The translations under genes were made by a program, and so were the position numbers. Below the pieces are notes generated by a model that saw nothing but the letters and a program-made list of their open reading frames with translations, did no database searches and was not told the DNA's origin. From Streptomyces anulatus (GTDB lineage Bacteria; Actinomycetota; Actinomycetes; Streptomycetales; Streptomycetaceae), in the NCBI RefSeq assembly GCF_000721175.1, contig NZ_JOEZ01000001.1, positions 186,001-250,000 on the forward strand: 64,000 bases of DNA. The letters run 5' to 3'. Every line of letters begins with the position of its first letter. The stretch's first letter is position 1. This document shows positions 15,125-22,607 of this stretch, one piece after another.

Positions 15125-16594
15125 TCAGATACCGAACTCGGCAGCCAGCCTGCCCGCCTTGATCGCCCGCACCAGCTCGGCGTGATCCGCTTCCGTACGG
15201 TCGGCGTACGTCACCGCGAACGCGGCCACCGCCTCGTCGAGCTCGTCGTTCTTGCCGCAGTAGCCCGCCAGCAGACGGGGGTCGGCGCTGTGCGCGTGCG
15301 CCCGGGCGAGCAGCGCGCCGGTCATCCGTCCGTAGTCGTCCACCTGGTCGGCGGCGAGCGCGGCGGGGTCGACACTGCCCTTGCGGTTCCGGAACTGCCG
15401 GACCTGGAACTGCCTGCCGTCGACGTCCGCCCAGCCGAGCAGGATGTCGCTGACGACCTGCATCCGCTTCTGTCCGAGCACCACCCGGCGGCCCTCGTGC
15501 GCCACCTCCGGCACGTCGAAGCCGACCGCGGGCAGATAGGGGGCGAGCACCGAAGGGCGCGCCTCCTTCACCTGGAGGACCAGCGGCTCACTTCGGTGGT
15601 CGAGCAGCAGCACCACGTACGACCGGGTGCCCACGCTGCCGGTGCCGACCACCCGGAACGCCACGTCGTGGATCGCGTACCGGGCCAGCAGCGGCACCCG
15701 GTCCTCGGAGACGGTGGAGAGATAGCCGGCGAGCCCGGCGGCCACGACGGCGGCCTCGGCGTCCGGCACCCGGCGCAGCACGGGCCGGGCGTCGACGAAG
15801 CGCCGGCCGCCGTCGGGGCACTCCTCCGTGGAGCGGGCGGCGAAGCGGGCGCTGGTGTTGTTGCGGGCCTTCTCCGAGACCCGCTCCAGGGTGCCGACCA
15901 GGTCGCGCGCGTCCGTGTGGGAGACGAGCTCCTCGTCCGCGATGGCGTTCCAGGCGTCGAGGGCGGGCAGCCGGGCCAGCAGCCGCATCGTGCGCCGGTA
16001 GGCGCCGACGGCGTCGTACGCGCCCCGGCGGCAGGTGTCCTCGTCGGCCCCGGCGGCCCGGCCCGCGAGCACCAGCGAGGTGGCGAGCCGCTTGAGGTCC
16101 CACTCCCACGGCCCGAAGACGGTCTCGTCGAAGTCGTTCAGATCGATGACCAGGCTGCCCCGGGCATCGCCGTAGAGGCCGAAGTTGGCCGCGTGCGCGT
16201 CGCCGCAGAGCTGGGCGCCCACGCCGGTGACCGGGCTGCCCGTCAGGTCCTGGGCCATCAGCCCGGCCGCACCCCGCAGGAAGGCGAACGGTGTGGCGGC
16301 CATCCGGCCCACCCGTATCGGCGTCAGCCCCGGCACCCGGCCCCGGTTCGACTCCTCGACGGCCCGCACCGCGTCCGGCCGTCCCGGCGGCAGGACCAGT
16401 GAGGCGTGCGAGGACCGCGGCACCCGGTCGCGGAGCGCCTTGCCCACCGCCTTCGGTGAACTCGCGGCCCCACGCCGGGCGAACCCGGGCACGACCGGAA
16501 TGCGCGGGTCCGATCCCGCGGCTCCGGCAGTCTCCGCGGCTCCGGTCGTTCCCGCAGCCCGCTGCTCAGGCATCGTCGCCTCGGTTCCACTCAT
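15125..16594 (-). CDS. DUF2252 family protein
   Basis: A 489-residue DUF2252 protein. The family has a kinase-like (aminoglycoside phosphotransferase-type) fold. Visible blocks are GAQLCGDAHAANFGLYGDAR, VIDLNDFDETVFGPWEWDLK (an HGD/DFD-like nucleotide-site arrangement), VVGTGSVGTRSYVVLLLDH and GQKRMQVVSDILLGW. No substrate is known. ATG 16594 has a GGGGGAGG about nine bases upstream; ATG 16573 is the alternative. It precedes the J-domain gene on the same strand with an 81-bp gap, so co-transcription is possible. Confidence 0.85.
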   Translation of the reverse strand: MSGTEATMPEQRAAGTTGAAETAGAAGSDPRIPVVPGFARRGAASSPKAVGKALRDRVPRSSHASLVLPPGRPDAVRAVEESNRGRVPGLTPIRVGRMAATPFAFLRGAAGLMAQDLTGSPVTGVGAQLCGDAHAANFGLYGDARGSLVIDLNDFDETVFGPWEWDLKRLATSLVLAGRAAGADEDTCRRGAYDAVGAYRRTMRLLARLPALDAWNAIADEELVSHTDARDLVGTLERVSEKARNNTSARFAARSTEECPDGGRRFVDARPVLRRVPDAEAAVVAAGLAGYLSTVSEDRVPLLARYAIHDVAFRVVGTGSVGTRSYVVLLLDHRSEPLVLQVKEARPSVLAPYLPAVGFDVPEVAHEGRRVVLGQKRMQVVSDILLGWADVDGRQFQVRQFRNRKGSVDPAALAADQVDDYGRMTGALLARAHAHSADPRLLAGYCGKNDELDEAVAAFAVTYADRTEADHAELVRAIKAGRLAAEFGI

Positions 16595-16802
16595 GGAGCG
16601 TCGCCTCCCCCACCCTCGTACCGCTCTCCGGCTGCCCGGCCGTCCGACCGGCCAGCGGCCCTGTCCACCAGCGACCGAGCATGACGGTACCGCCGATTCC
16701 CGGTCGCGGCCGGGGCCTGTGGACAGACGCCGGGCGGGCCGTGTGGACAGAACTGCGGAGGGCCTCGGCCCCGCCGGACGGAGTCAGCCCGGCCGGAGGG
16801 AG
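16595..16802. other. Intergenic region with three DnaA-box-like sequences
   Basis: No gene is seen. Near-consensus DnaA boxes are CTGTCCACC at 16661-16669 and TGTGGACAG at 16718-16726 and 16742-16750, each one or two bases off TTGTCCACA. The region also carries the DUF2252 promoter. Confidence 0.35.
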
Positions 16803-17153
16803 TCAGCAGCCGGTTCCCTCGCCCCGTGCCAGATAGGTGTCCGCCCACTGCCCGAGCTTCTTGAGCGCGGGCTCCATCGCGGCGCCGGCCTCGGTGAGCC
16901 GGTACGCGACGCGGAGCGGCGGCCCCTCGTCCACCTCGCGGATCACCAGGCCGGCCGCGCCGAGTTCGGTCAGCCGGTCCGAGAGCATGCGCTCGCTGAT
17001 TCCGGGAATCGCCCGGCGCAGCTCGGCGAAGTGCACCGGCCGCTGCAGCAGCACGGACACGATCGGACCGGTCCAGCGCTTGCCGAGCAACTCGAAGACC
17101 CGACTGATCCCCACGTCGACCCGCCGACAGGCCTGCTCACTGTGATCCGCCAT
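16803..17153 (-). CDS. HxlR family winged-helix regulator
   Basis: A 116-residue HxlR/MarR-like protein with the family core GISRVFELLGKRWTGPIVSV, the recognition region FAELRRAIPGISERMLSDRL and the wing VIREVDEGPPLRVAYRLTEA. Many HxlR proteins respond to aldehydes, quinones or electrophiles through an N-terminal cysteine; one is present here in HSEQACRRVD. Divergent placement beside an azoreductase/quinone reductase suggests it represses that gene until electrophile stress. ATG 17153 is preferred over GTG 17174 because the family usually begins a few residues before the conserved cysteine. Confidence 0.88.
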   Translation of the reverse strand: MADHSEQACRRVDVGISRVFELLGKRWTGPIVSVLLQRPVHFAELRRAIPGISERMLSDRLTELGAAGLVIREVDEGPPLRVAYRLTEAGAAMEPALKKLGQWADTYLARGEGTGC

Positions 17154-17184
17154 ACCCCTAGAGTACTGCGCCACCGTGGGTGGC

Positions 17185-17216
17185 TTACTAAAAATAAGTA
17201 GCTATGCTATTAGTAG
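17185..17216. promoter_or_regulatory. AT-rich nested palindrome between HxlR gene and azoR
   Basis: This is an unusually AT-rich stretch for the window. The outer arms TTACTAA (17185-17191) and TTAGTAG (17210-17216) are inverted at 6 of 7 positions, and inside them TAGC-TAT-GCTA (17199-17209) is a perfect palindrome. Paired AT-rich inverted repeats of this kind are typical HxlR binding sites. It is 32 bp from the HxlR start and 83 bp from azoR. Confidence 0.6.
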
Positions 17217-17298
17217 TTACGTACGGAATTGCTCGGCTGGATGCCCGCGAGGTCCCGCCGCCCCGCCCACCCCTCTTCCCCTCTCTGTGGAGATCCCC

Positions 17299-17910
17299 AT
17301 GGCCACGCTTCTGCACGTCGACTCCGCCGTCTTCCCGCAGGGCTCCGCCTCCCGTGACGTCACCGCGGCGTTCGTCGAGGCCTGGCGCGAGCAGCACCCG
17401 GACGGCACCGTCGTCCATCGCGACCTCGCCGCCGACCCGCTGCCCCATCTGAACGCCGGCGCCACGGCCGCGGGCGCCGACGACCCGCTGCGCCGGGAAC
17501 TGGCCGCCGAACTGGCCGCGGCGGACGCTGTCCTGATCGGCGCACCGATGTACAACTTCACGATCCCGTCCACCCTCAAGGCCTGGCTGGATCAGGTGAT
17601 CATCGTCGGGTACAACGCGGGGCCGGACTCCCCGATCGCCGGGACCCCGATGACCGTCGTCGCCAGCCGGGGTGGTTCGTACGCTCCGGGCACCCCGCGC
17701 GAGAGCTTCGAGTTTGTCCAGAATTACCTGGAGAAGCTGCTCACGGGCATGTTCTCCGCCGAGGTGGACTTCATCGTTCCGGAGCTGACCCTCGCTCACT
17801 CGCAGCCGTCGATGGCCGAACTGATCCCGCTCGCCGAGGCCTCCCGCGCCCAGGCTTTCGACGACGCCCGGAAGAAGGCGAAGGCCCTCGCCACCCGCCT
17901 CGCCGTCTGA
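17299..17910 (+). CDS. azoR: FMN-dependent NADH:quinone/azo reductase
   Basis: A 203-residue flavodoxin-fold reductase. The N-terminal LLHVDSAVFPQGSASRDVTA phosphate-binding loop, the APMYNFTIPSTLKAWLDQVI signature and the ASRGGSYAPGTPRESFEF loop are those of AzoR. It makes two-electron reductions of quinones and azo compounds and protects against electrophiles. It is divergent from an HxlR regulator with a palindromic operator between, and is followed by a strong terminator. ATG 17299 begins the family consensus. Confidence 0.88.
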   Translation: MATLLHVDSAVFPQGSASRDVTAAFVEAWREQHPDGTVVHRDLAADPLPHLNAGATAAGADDPLRRELAAELAAADAVLIGAPMYNFTIPSTLKAWLDQVIIVGYNAGPDSPIAGTPMTVVASRGGSYAPGTPRESFEFVQNYLEKLLTGMFSAEVDFIVPELTLAHSQPSMAELIPLAEASRAQAFDDARKKAKALATRLAV

Positions 17911-17941
17911 GACACCCACGACCGCGAACCCCGGAAACACA

Positions 17942-17981
17942 GGCAGGGCCGCGGAGCTCCTACGAGCCCCGCGGCCCTGCC
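17942..17981. terminator. Bidirectional hairpin terminator between azoR and the convergent TetR-type gene
   Basis: The 13-base arm GGCAGGGCCGCGG (17942-17954) pairs perfectly with 17969-17981, and a second short stem closes the loop. No U-run follows, as is normal in Streptomyces. Confidence 0.75.
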
Positions 17982-18015
17982 GCATGATGATCATGATGAC
18001 GCCGACGAATCGGGC

Positions 18016-18029
18016 GTTTCACGTGAAAC
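18016..18029. promoter_or_regulatory. parS centromere site
   Basis: GTTTCACGTGAAAC is an exact 14-bp parS palindrome, the ParB loading site. It lies in the 3' region of the gamma-butyrolactone-receptor-like gene, about 41 kb from parAB and 35 kb from oriC. Streptomyces chromosomes carry many parS copies around oriC, so this fits the expected pattern. Confidence 0.9.
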
Positions 18030-18068
18030 ACAGCACGCCCCGTGAAGCAGGCAAGCCGCAGGCGCGGT

Positions 18069-18872
18069 TCAGGCAGCCCCTCCGGCCGCCACACCCGCAC
18101 CCGCCGGCTCCTCGTCGGCCTCGTCGGCTCCCTGCCCGGCCCTCGTACCGCGACCGGCTCCACCGCCCCGCGGGCCCGCCTCGCCCGGCCGGGAGGCAGC
18201 GCCCTTGGCCTCTGCGGCGATCCTGGCCTCCTGCTCCTCCCGCTCCGCCTTCTCGCGCGCCTGGGCCGCCAGATCCACCCGGCCCTCCGGCTTGATGTGC
18301 GCGATGACACCGGGGTGAGCGATCGAGGGCAGGATGTGGCGCCACATCTCCGCCACCTGCTCGCGCAGGTCGGCGCGGCCGGAGTCGGCCTCCGAGACCA
18401 GCTGAATACCGGTGAACGAGGCGACGATGATCTTGGCCGACACCATCGGGTCGATCTGCGGGAACACCTCACCGCGCTCCTGGCCCAGCTCCAGCATCCG
18501 GGCCGTCGCGTCGATCCAGTCGCCCCACGGGTGCGGTCCGCCGAGGAAGACGCCCTCGATGGAGAGCCTCGTACCGGCCCGGGCCATCGCGTTGTGGCGC
18601 AAGGCGAAAGCGAACTGCTGGCCACCGTCCACCAGGGACTGGAGCGGCGATCCCTCCTGCTCGAACTCGATCGTGGAGGTCTGCTCGTCCATGATCGCTT
18701 GTGCGATGGCCTCCTTGGAGGCGAAGTGGAAGTACAAGGCCCCCTTGGTGACCTTGGCGCGGCGGAGGATCTCCGAGATGGCGGCACGCTCGTAGCCGTA
18801 GTCGTCGAAGACACTCGCCGCGGCATCCACGATCGACCGCCACGTCTGGACCGCGCGAGCCTGCTTCGCCAT
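18069..18872 (-). CDS. Gamma-butyrolactone-receptor-like TetR regulator (ScbR/ArpA type)
   Basis: A 267-residue TetR protein. Its N-terminus (MAKQARAVQTWRSIVDAAAS ... ISEILRRAKVTKGALYFHFA ... SKEAIAQAIMDEQ) closely follows the ArpA/ScbR/CprB family of autoregulator receptors. The middle is the helical ligand domain, including MARAGTRLSIEGVFLGGPHP. The last 60 residues are an Ala/Gly/Glu-rich tail absent from classic receptors. No afsA-type butyrolactone synthase is nearby, so it may be an orphan or pseudo-receptor. ATG 18872 follows GGAGGCAGGA. It converges on azoR and is flanked by a parS site. Confidence 0.82.
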   Translation of the reverse strand: MAKQARAVQTWRSIVDAAASVFDDYGYERAAISEILRRAKVTKGALYFHFASKEAIAQAIMDEQTSTIEFEQEGSPLQSLVDGGQQFAFALRHNAMARAGTRLSIEGVFLGGPHPWGDWIDATARMLELGQERGEVFPQIDPMVSAKIIVASFTGIQLVSEADSGRADLREQVAEMWRHILPSIAHPGVIAHIKPEGRVDLAAQAREKAEREEQEARIAAEAKGAASRPGEAGPRGGGAGRGTRAGQGADEADEEPAGAGVAAGGAA

Positions 18873-19099
18873 TTCCTGCCTCCGGGACGTTCTGTGTGCT
18901 CAGCCCTTCACCGCCGAGCCGCCGTCGATCCAACCTCTGCGGCCAGCGTATGCATGTGCACGGTCGCACCGGCCATCGGTCTGTCCGGAAACCGCGCCCG
19001 CACCCGGTGGATCACCGCCTGCGGACAACCGCTGCCGCGGCCTCCTTACCCGCCTGTCCGTACCCCGCCCACCCGTCACCAACACGGAACAACAACGAA

Positions 19100-19135
19100 G
19101 AACCCCCGCTCCGGATCTCTCCGAAGCGGGGGTTC
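19100..19135 (-). terminator. Terminator downstream of tRNA-Leu
   Basis: Arms 19100-19115 and 19120-19135 pair over 16 bases with one mismatch around a TCTC loop. It is 40 bp beyond the tRNA 3' end. The rest of 18873-19099 shows no gene or clear regulatory site. Confidence 0.75.
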
Positions 19136-19174
19136 TCTCGAATCAACTTCAACAGTTGCGAGCAACCGCCGTTG

Positions 19175-19257
19175 TGCGCGAGGGGGGATTTGAACCCCCA
19201 CGTCCCTAAGGACACTGGCACCTGAAGCCAGCGCGTCTGCCGTTCCGCCACTCGCGC
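19175..19257 (-). tRNA. tRNA-Leu (anticodon CAG)
   Basis: An 83-nt cloverleaf with acceptor arms GCGCGAG and CTCGCGC, anticodon loop TTCAGGT on a CTGGC/GCCAG stem, a long class II variable arm as expected for leucine, and a GGTTCAAATCC T-arm. The discriminator is A, and CCA is not encoded. Confidence 0.95.
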
Positions 19258-19569
19258 ATTAGTGGTGTTCCAGACCCTCACCGTGTGGGGCGAGCGCCTG
19301 GCGACAAACGGAAGATTAGCACGCTGGACAGGGTGGATTCACATCCGTTGTTTCGCCGGCTTGGGGAGGGGAAGCGGGAACCCGGAACCATCGCCCCCAC
19401 TCCTCCAGAGTGCGTCCCGGGTGCGGGACACTGTGCGGAGACCCCCTCTACGATCCGTGTGAGGGGTGACACTCATCCACAGGCCAGACAAGGGGAACCA
19501 GCCGATTTCCCGACGCGTGGATACGATCAGTAAGCAGTACAGGGACGATGACAACGGAGGAGGTGCCCC
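19258..19569. other. Intergenic region holding promoters of tRNA-Leu and the fhaA operon
   Basis: This 312-bp gap has no supported gene. It must carry the minus-strand tRNA promoter and the plus-strand fhaA promoter. I could not assign confident -35/-10 pairs. The last bases give a strong GGAGGAGG ribosome site for fhaA. Confidence 0.4.
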
Positions 19570-20427
19570 ATGGGGGTCATGAAGCGTTTCGAGCAGCGCC
19601 TCGAGGGGCTGGTCAACGGCACCTTCGCCAAGGTCTTCAAGTCCGAGGTGCAGCCCGTCGAGATCGCCGGCGCCCTCCAGCGGGAGTGCGACAACAACGC
19701 GACGATCTGGAACCGCGAGCGGACCGTCGTCCCCAACGACTTCATCGTCGAGCTCAGCACACCCGACTACGAGCGGCTCAGCCCGTACTCCGGTCAGCTG
19801 GGCGACGAGCTCTCGGGGCTGGTCCGCGACTACGCCAAGCAGCAGCGCTACACCTTCATGGGACCGATCAAGGTCCACCTGGAGAAGGCCGACGACCTCG
19901 ACACCGGGCTCTACCGGGTCCGCAGCCGCACGCTGGCGTCGAGTTCGTCACAGCAGGACCAGTCGTCGGCCCCGCCCCTGCCCGCTGCGGGGCGGCCCGC
20001 CGCCCCGCAGGCTCCCGGGGGCTACGGCTACCCCCCGAGCGCCGCTCCGCCGATGCCCGCGGCTCCGCCGCCCGGCACCGGGCGCCCCCCGGCCCCCACG
20101 AGCGACCGGCGCCCGTCGCCCGCGCCCGGCCCCCTGCCGGACGCCCGGACCCGGCGCTGGATCGAGATCAACGGCACCCGCCATCAGATTTCCCGCCCGA
20201 CGTTGGTGATGGGACGATCCACCGACGCCGACGTGCGGATCGACGACCCCGGCGTATCGCGCCGGCACTGTGAGATCCGGACCGGAACGCCCTCGACGAT
20301 CCAGGATCTCGGGTCTACCAACGGCATCGTGGTAGACGGGCAGCACACCACCCGCGCTACGCTCCGCGACGGCTCGCGGATCGTCGTGGGCAGCACCACC
20401 ATCGTTTACCGGCAAGCCGAAGGGTGA
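19570..20427 (+). CDS. fhaA: FHA-domain protein FhaA (DUF3662 plus FHA)
   Basis: A 285-residue protein. Residues 1-115 form the DUF3662 domain (MGVMKRFEQRLEGLVNGTFA ... MGPIKVHLEKADDLDTGLYR), a Pro/Ala-rich linker follows, and about 195-285 are a forkhead-associated domain with the phosphothreonine-binding signature VMGRSTDADVRI ... VSRRHCEI ... DLGSTNGIVVDG. FhaA docks onto phosphorylated partners of PknB and helps control peptidoglycan synthesis. It begins the fhaA-fhaB-pstP-rodA-pbpA-pknB order typical of Actinobacteria. Confidence 0.93.
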   Translation: MGVMKRFEQRLEGLVNGTFAKVFKSEVQPVEIAGALQRECDNNATIWNRERTVVPNDFIVELSTPDYERLSPYSGQLGDELSGLVRDYAKQQRYTFMGPIKVHLEKADDLDTGLYRVRSRTLASSSSQQDQSSAPPLPAAGRPAAPQAPGGYGYPPSAAPPMPAAPPPGTGRPPAPTSDRRPSPAPGPLPDARTRRWIEINGTRHQISRPTLVMGRSTDADVRIDDPGVSRRHCEIRTGTPSTIQDLGSTNGIVVDGQHTTRATLRDGSRIVVGSTTIVYRQAEG

Positions 20428-20437
20428 AGCGGGGGCA

Positions 20438-20956
20438 ATGTCAGAGCTGACCCTGACGGTCATGCGGCTAGGTTTCCTGGCTGTTCTGTGGCTGTTCGTC
20501 ATCGTGGCCGTACAGGTCATCCGTAGCGACCTGTTCGGAACGCGCGTCACGCAGCGCGGCTCACGCCGCACTGCAGCCGACCCGCGCCCGCAGCAGGGCC
20601 GCCAACAACAACAAGCGGCGCCGCCCCAGCAGCGCCAGACGTCCGGCCGGCAGCGCCGCGGGGCGCCCACGAAGCTGGTCGTGTCCGAGGGCACGCTCAC
20701 GGGCACCACGGTCGCGCTCCAGGGCCAGACCATCACCCTGGGCCGGGCCCACGATTCAACGATCGTGCTGGACGACGACTACGCGTCCAGCAGGCATGCC
20801 AGGATCTACCCGGACCGTGACGGCCAGTGGATCGTCGAGGATCTCGGGTCCACCAACGGCACGTATCTGGAACGGACCCGGCTCACCACCCCGACACCAG
20901 TTCCGCTGGGCGCGCCGATCCGTATCGGCAAGACCGTCATCGAGCTGCGGAAGTAG
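20438..20956 (+). CDS. fhaB: FHA-domain membrane protein FhaB (FipA-type)
   Basis: A 172-residue protein with an N-terminal membrane helix (MRLGFLAVLWLFVIVAVQVI), a basic Gln/Pro-rich linker and a C-terminal FHA domain (TLGRAHDSTIVLDDDYASSR ... DLGSTNGTYLERTRL). The FHA domain binds phosphothreonine. A Thr-containing stretch before it is the position phosphorylated in mycobacterial FhaB, which links PknB to septum formation. The ATG is ten bases after fhaA. Confidence 0.92.
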   Translation: MSELTLTVMRLGFLAVLWLFVIVAVQVIRSDLFGTRVTQRGSRRTAADPRPQQGRQQQQAAPPQQRQTSGRQRRGAPTKLVVSEGTLTGTTVALQGQTITLGRAHDSTIVLDDDYASSRHARIYPDRDGQWIVEDLGSTNGTYLERTRLTTPTPVPLGAPIRIGKTVIELRK

Positions 20957-21085
20957 TACGACAATGAGCGAGCGGAGCGAGCGAGCCGCGGCGGTCCCGA
21001 CGGCGGACGCTGCCCGGTTCCCGACCGGAGGGTGGGCAGTGTGGCTCGAGACAGGCTGTACCCCGAGCCGACGGGCGAGGTGCGC

Positions 21086-22585
21086 ATGAGTCTGTCGCTG
21101 CGCTTCGCCGCCGGGTCGCACAAGGGCATGATCCGGGAGGGCAACGAGGACTCCGGCTATGCCGGTCCCCGGCTCCTCGCCATCGCCGACGGCATGGGCG
21201 GTCAGGCGGCCGGTGAGGTCGCCAGCTCCGAGGTGATCTCCACGCTCGTCCCGCTCGACGACGACGTACCGGGATCCGATCTCCTGACCTCGCTCGGCAC
21301 GGCCGTGCAGCAGGCGAACGACCAGTTGCGGGTCATGGTCGAGGAGGACCCCCAGCTGGAGGGCATGGGCACCACGCTCACCGCCCTGCTCTGGACCGGT
21401 CAGCGCCTGGGCCTGGTGCACGTCGGCGACTCCCGCGCGTATCTGCTGCGCGACGGCGTCCTGACGCAGATCACCCAGGACCACACCTGGGTGCAGCGCC
21501 TCGTCGACGAGGGCCGGATCACCGAGGAAGAGGCCACCACCCACCCGCAGCGCTCCCTGCTGATGCGGGCGCTGGGCAGCGGCGACCACGTCGAGCCGGA
21601 CCTCTCCATCCGCGAGGTCCGCGCCGGCGACCGCTATCTGATCTGCTCGGACGGCCTCTCCGGCGTGGTCTCGCACCAGACGATGGAAGAGACCCTCGCC
21701 AGCTATCAGGGCCCGCAGGAGACCATCCAGGAGCTGATCCAGCTCGCTCTGCGCGGCGGCGGCCCGGACAACATCACCTGCATCGTGGCCGACGTCCTGG
21801 ACGTCGACAGCAACGACACCCTGGCCGGTCAGCTCAACGACACCCCGGTCGTCGTCGGCGCGGTCGCGGAGAACCAGGCCCAGCTGGGCGACGGCGGGGC
21901 CATGCAGACGCCCGCCGGACGCGCGGCCGGCCTCGGCCGCCCCGTGCCCCCGCCCGCCGGCGGCTTCGGCCCGCCCGGCAGCGGCGACGTCGACTACGGC
22001 GGCATGCCGGACGGCTCCTACGACGCCTACACGGACGACGACTTCGTCAAACCGCGGGGTGGCCGTAAATGGCTGAAGCGTTCCGTCTACATCGTGCTCG
22101 CGCTGGCCGTGATCGGCGGCGGTCTGTACGGCGGCTACCGCTGGACGCAGACCCAGTACTATGTCGGCGCGAAGGACGAGAACGTCGCGTTGTTCCAGGG
22201 CATCAGCCAGGACCTCGCGTGGATCTCGCTCTCGAAGGTCGAGAAGAACCACCCCGAGATCGAGCTCAAGTACCTGCCGCCGTACCAGCGCAAGCAGGTC
22301 GAGTCGACCATCGCCGAGGGCAGCATCACCGATGCCCGCGAGAAGATCGCCGAGCTCGCCGCCCAGGCCTCCGCCTGCAAGAAGGACGCCCAGCGCCGCG
22401 CGGCCGACGCCGAGAACCGGGCCCGTACAGGCGAGGGCGAGGCCGGCGGCACCGCCGGAGCCCCCGCCACCAGGACTTCCGCCACGTCCTCCGCCAAGGG
22501 GACCAAGCCGACCACAGCTCCCACTCCCGGCCCCAGCCTCTCGGAGGAAGAGAAGAAGCTGGTCCCGCAGTGCGGTAAGCAGTAA
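21086..22585 (+). CDS. pstP: PP2C-family Ser/Thr protein phosphatase PstP
   Basis: A 499-residue PPM phosphatase that reverses PknB-type phosphorylation. Metal-binding motifs are visible: GMIREGNEDSGY, LLAIADGMGGQAAGEVASSE, HVGDSRAYLLRDG, LICSDGLSGVV and GGGPDNITCIV. A Gly/Pro-rich juxtamembrane stretch, one transmembrane helix (VYIVLALAVIGGGLYGGYRW) and an external Ala/Thr-rich domain follow. ATG 21086, preceded by GAGG, gives the N-terminus seen in mycobacterial PstP. A GTG at 21041 behind a strong GGAGG would add 15 residues and cannot be excluded. Confidence 0.93.
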   Translation: MSLSLRFAAGSHKGMIREGNEDSGYAGPRLLAIADGMGGQAAGEVASSEVISTLVPLDDDVPGSDLLTSLGTAVQQANDQLRVMVEEDPQLEGMGTTLTALLWTGQRLGLVHVGDSRAYLLRDGVLTQITQDHTWVQRLVDEGRITEEEATTHPQRSLLMRALGSGDHVEPDLSIREVRAGDRYLICSDGLSGVVSHQTMEETLASYQGPQETIQELIQLALRGGGPDNITCIVADVLDVDSNDTLAGQLNDTPVVVGAVAENQAQLGDGGAMQTPAGRAAGLGRPVPPPAGGFGPPGSGDVDYGGMPDGSYDAYTDDDFVKPRGGRKWLKRSVYIVLALAVIGGGLYGGYRWTQTQYYVGAKDENVALFQGISQDLAWISLSKVEKNHPEIELKYLPPYQRKQVESTIAEGSITDAREKIAELAAQASACKKDAQRRAADAENRARTGEGEAGGTAGAPATRTSATSSAKGTKPTTAPTPGPSLSEEEKKLVPQCGKQ

Positions 22586-22607
22586 GCCGTAGGGGGCCTT
22601 CAGCACC

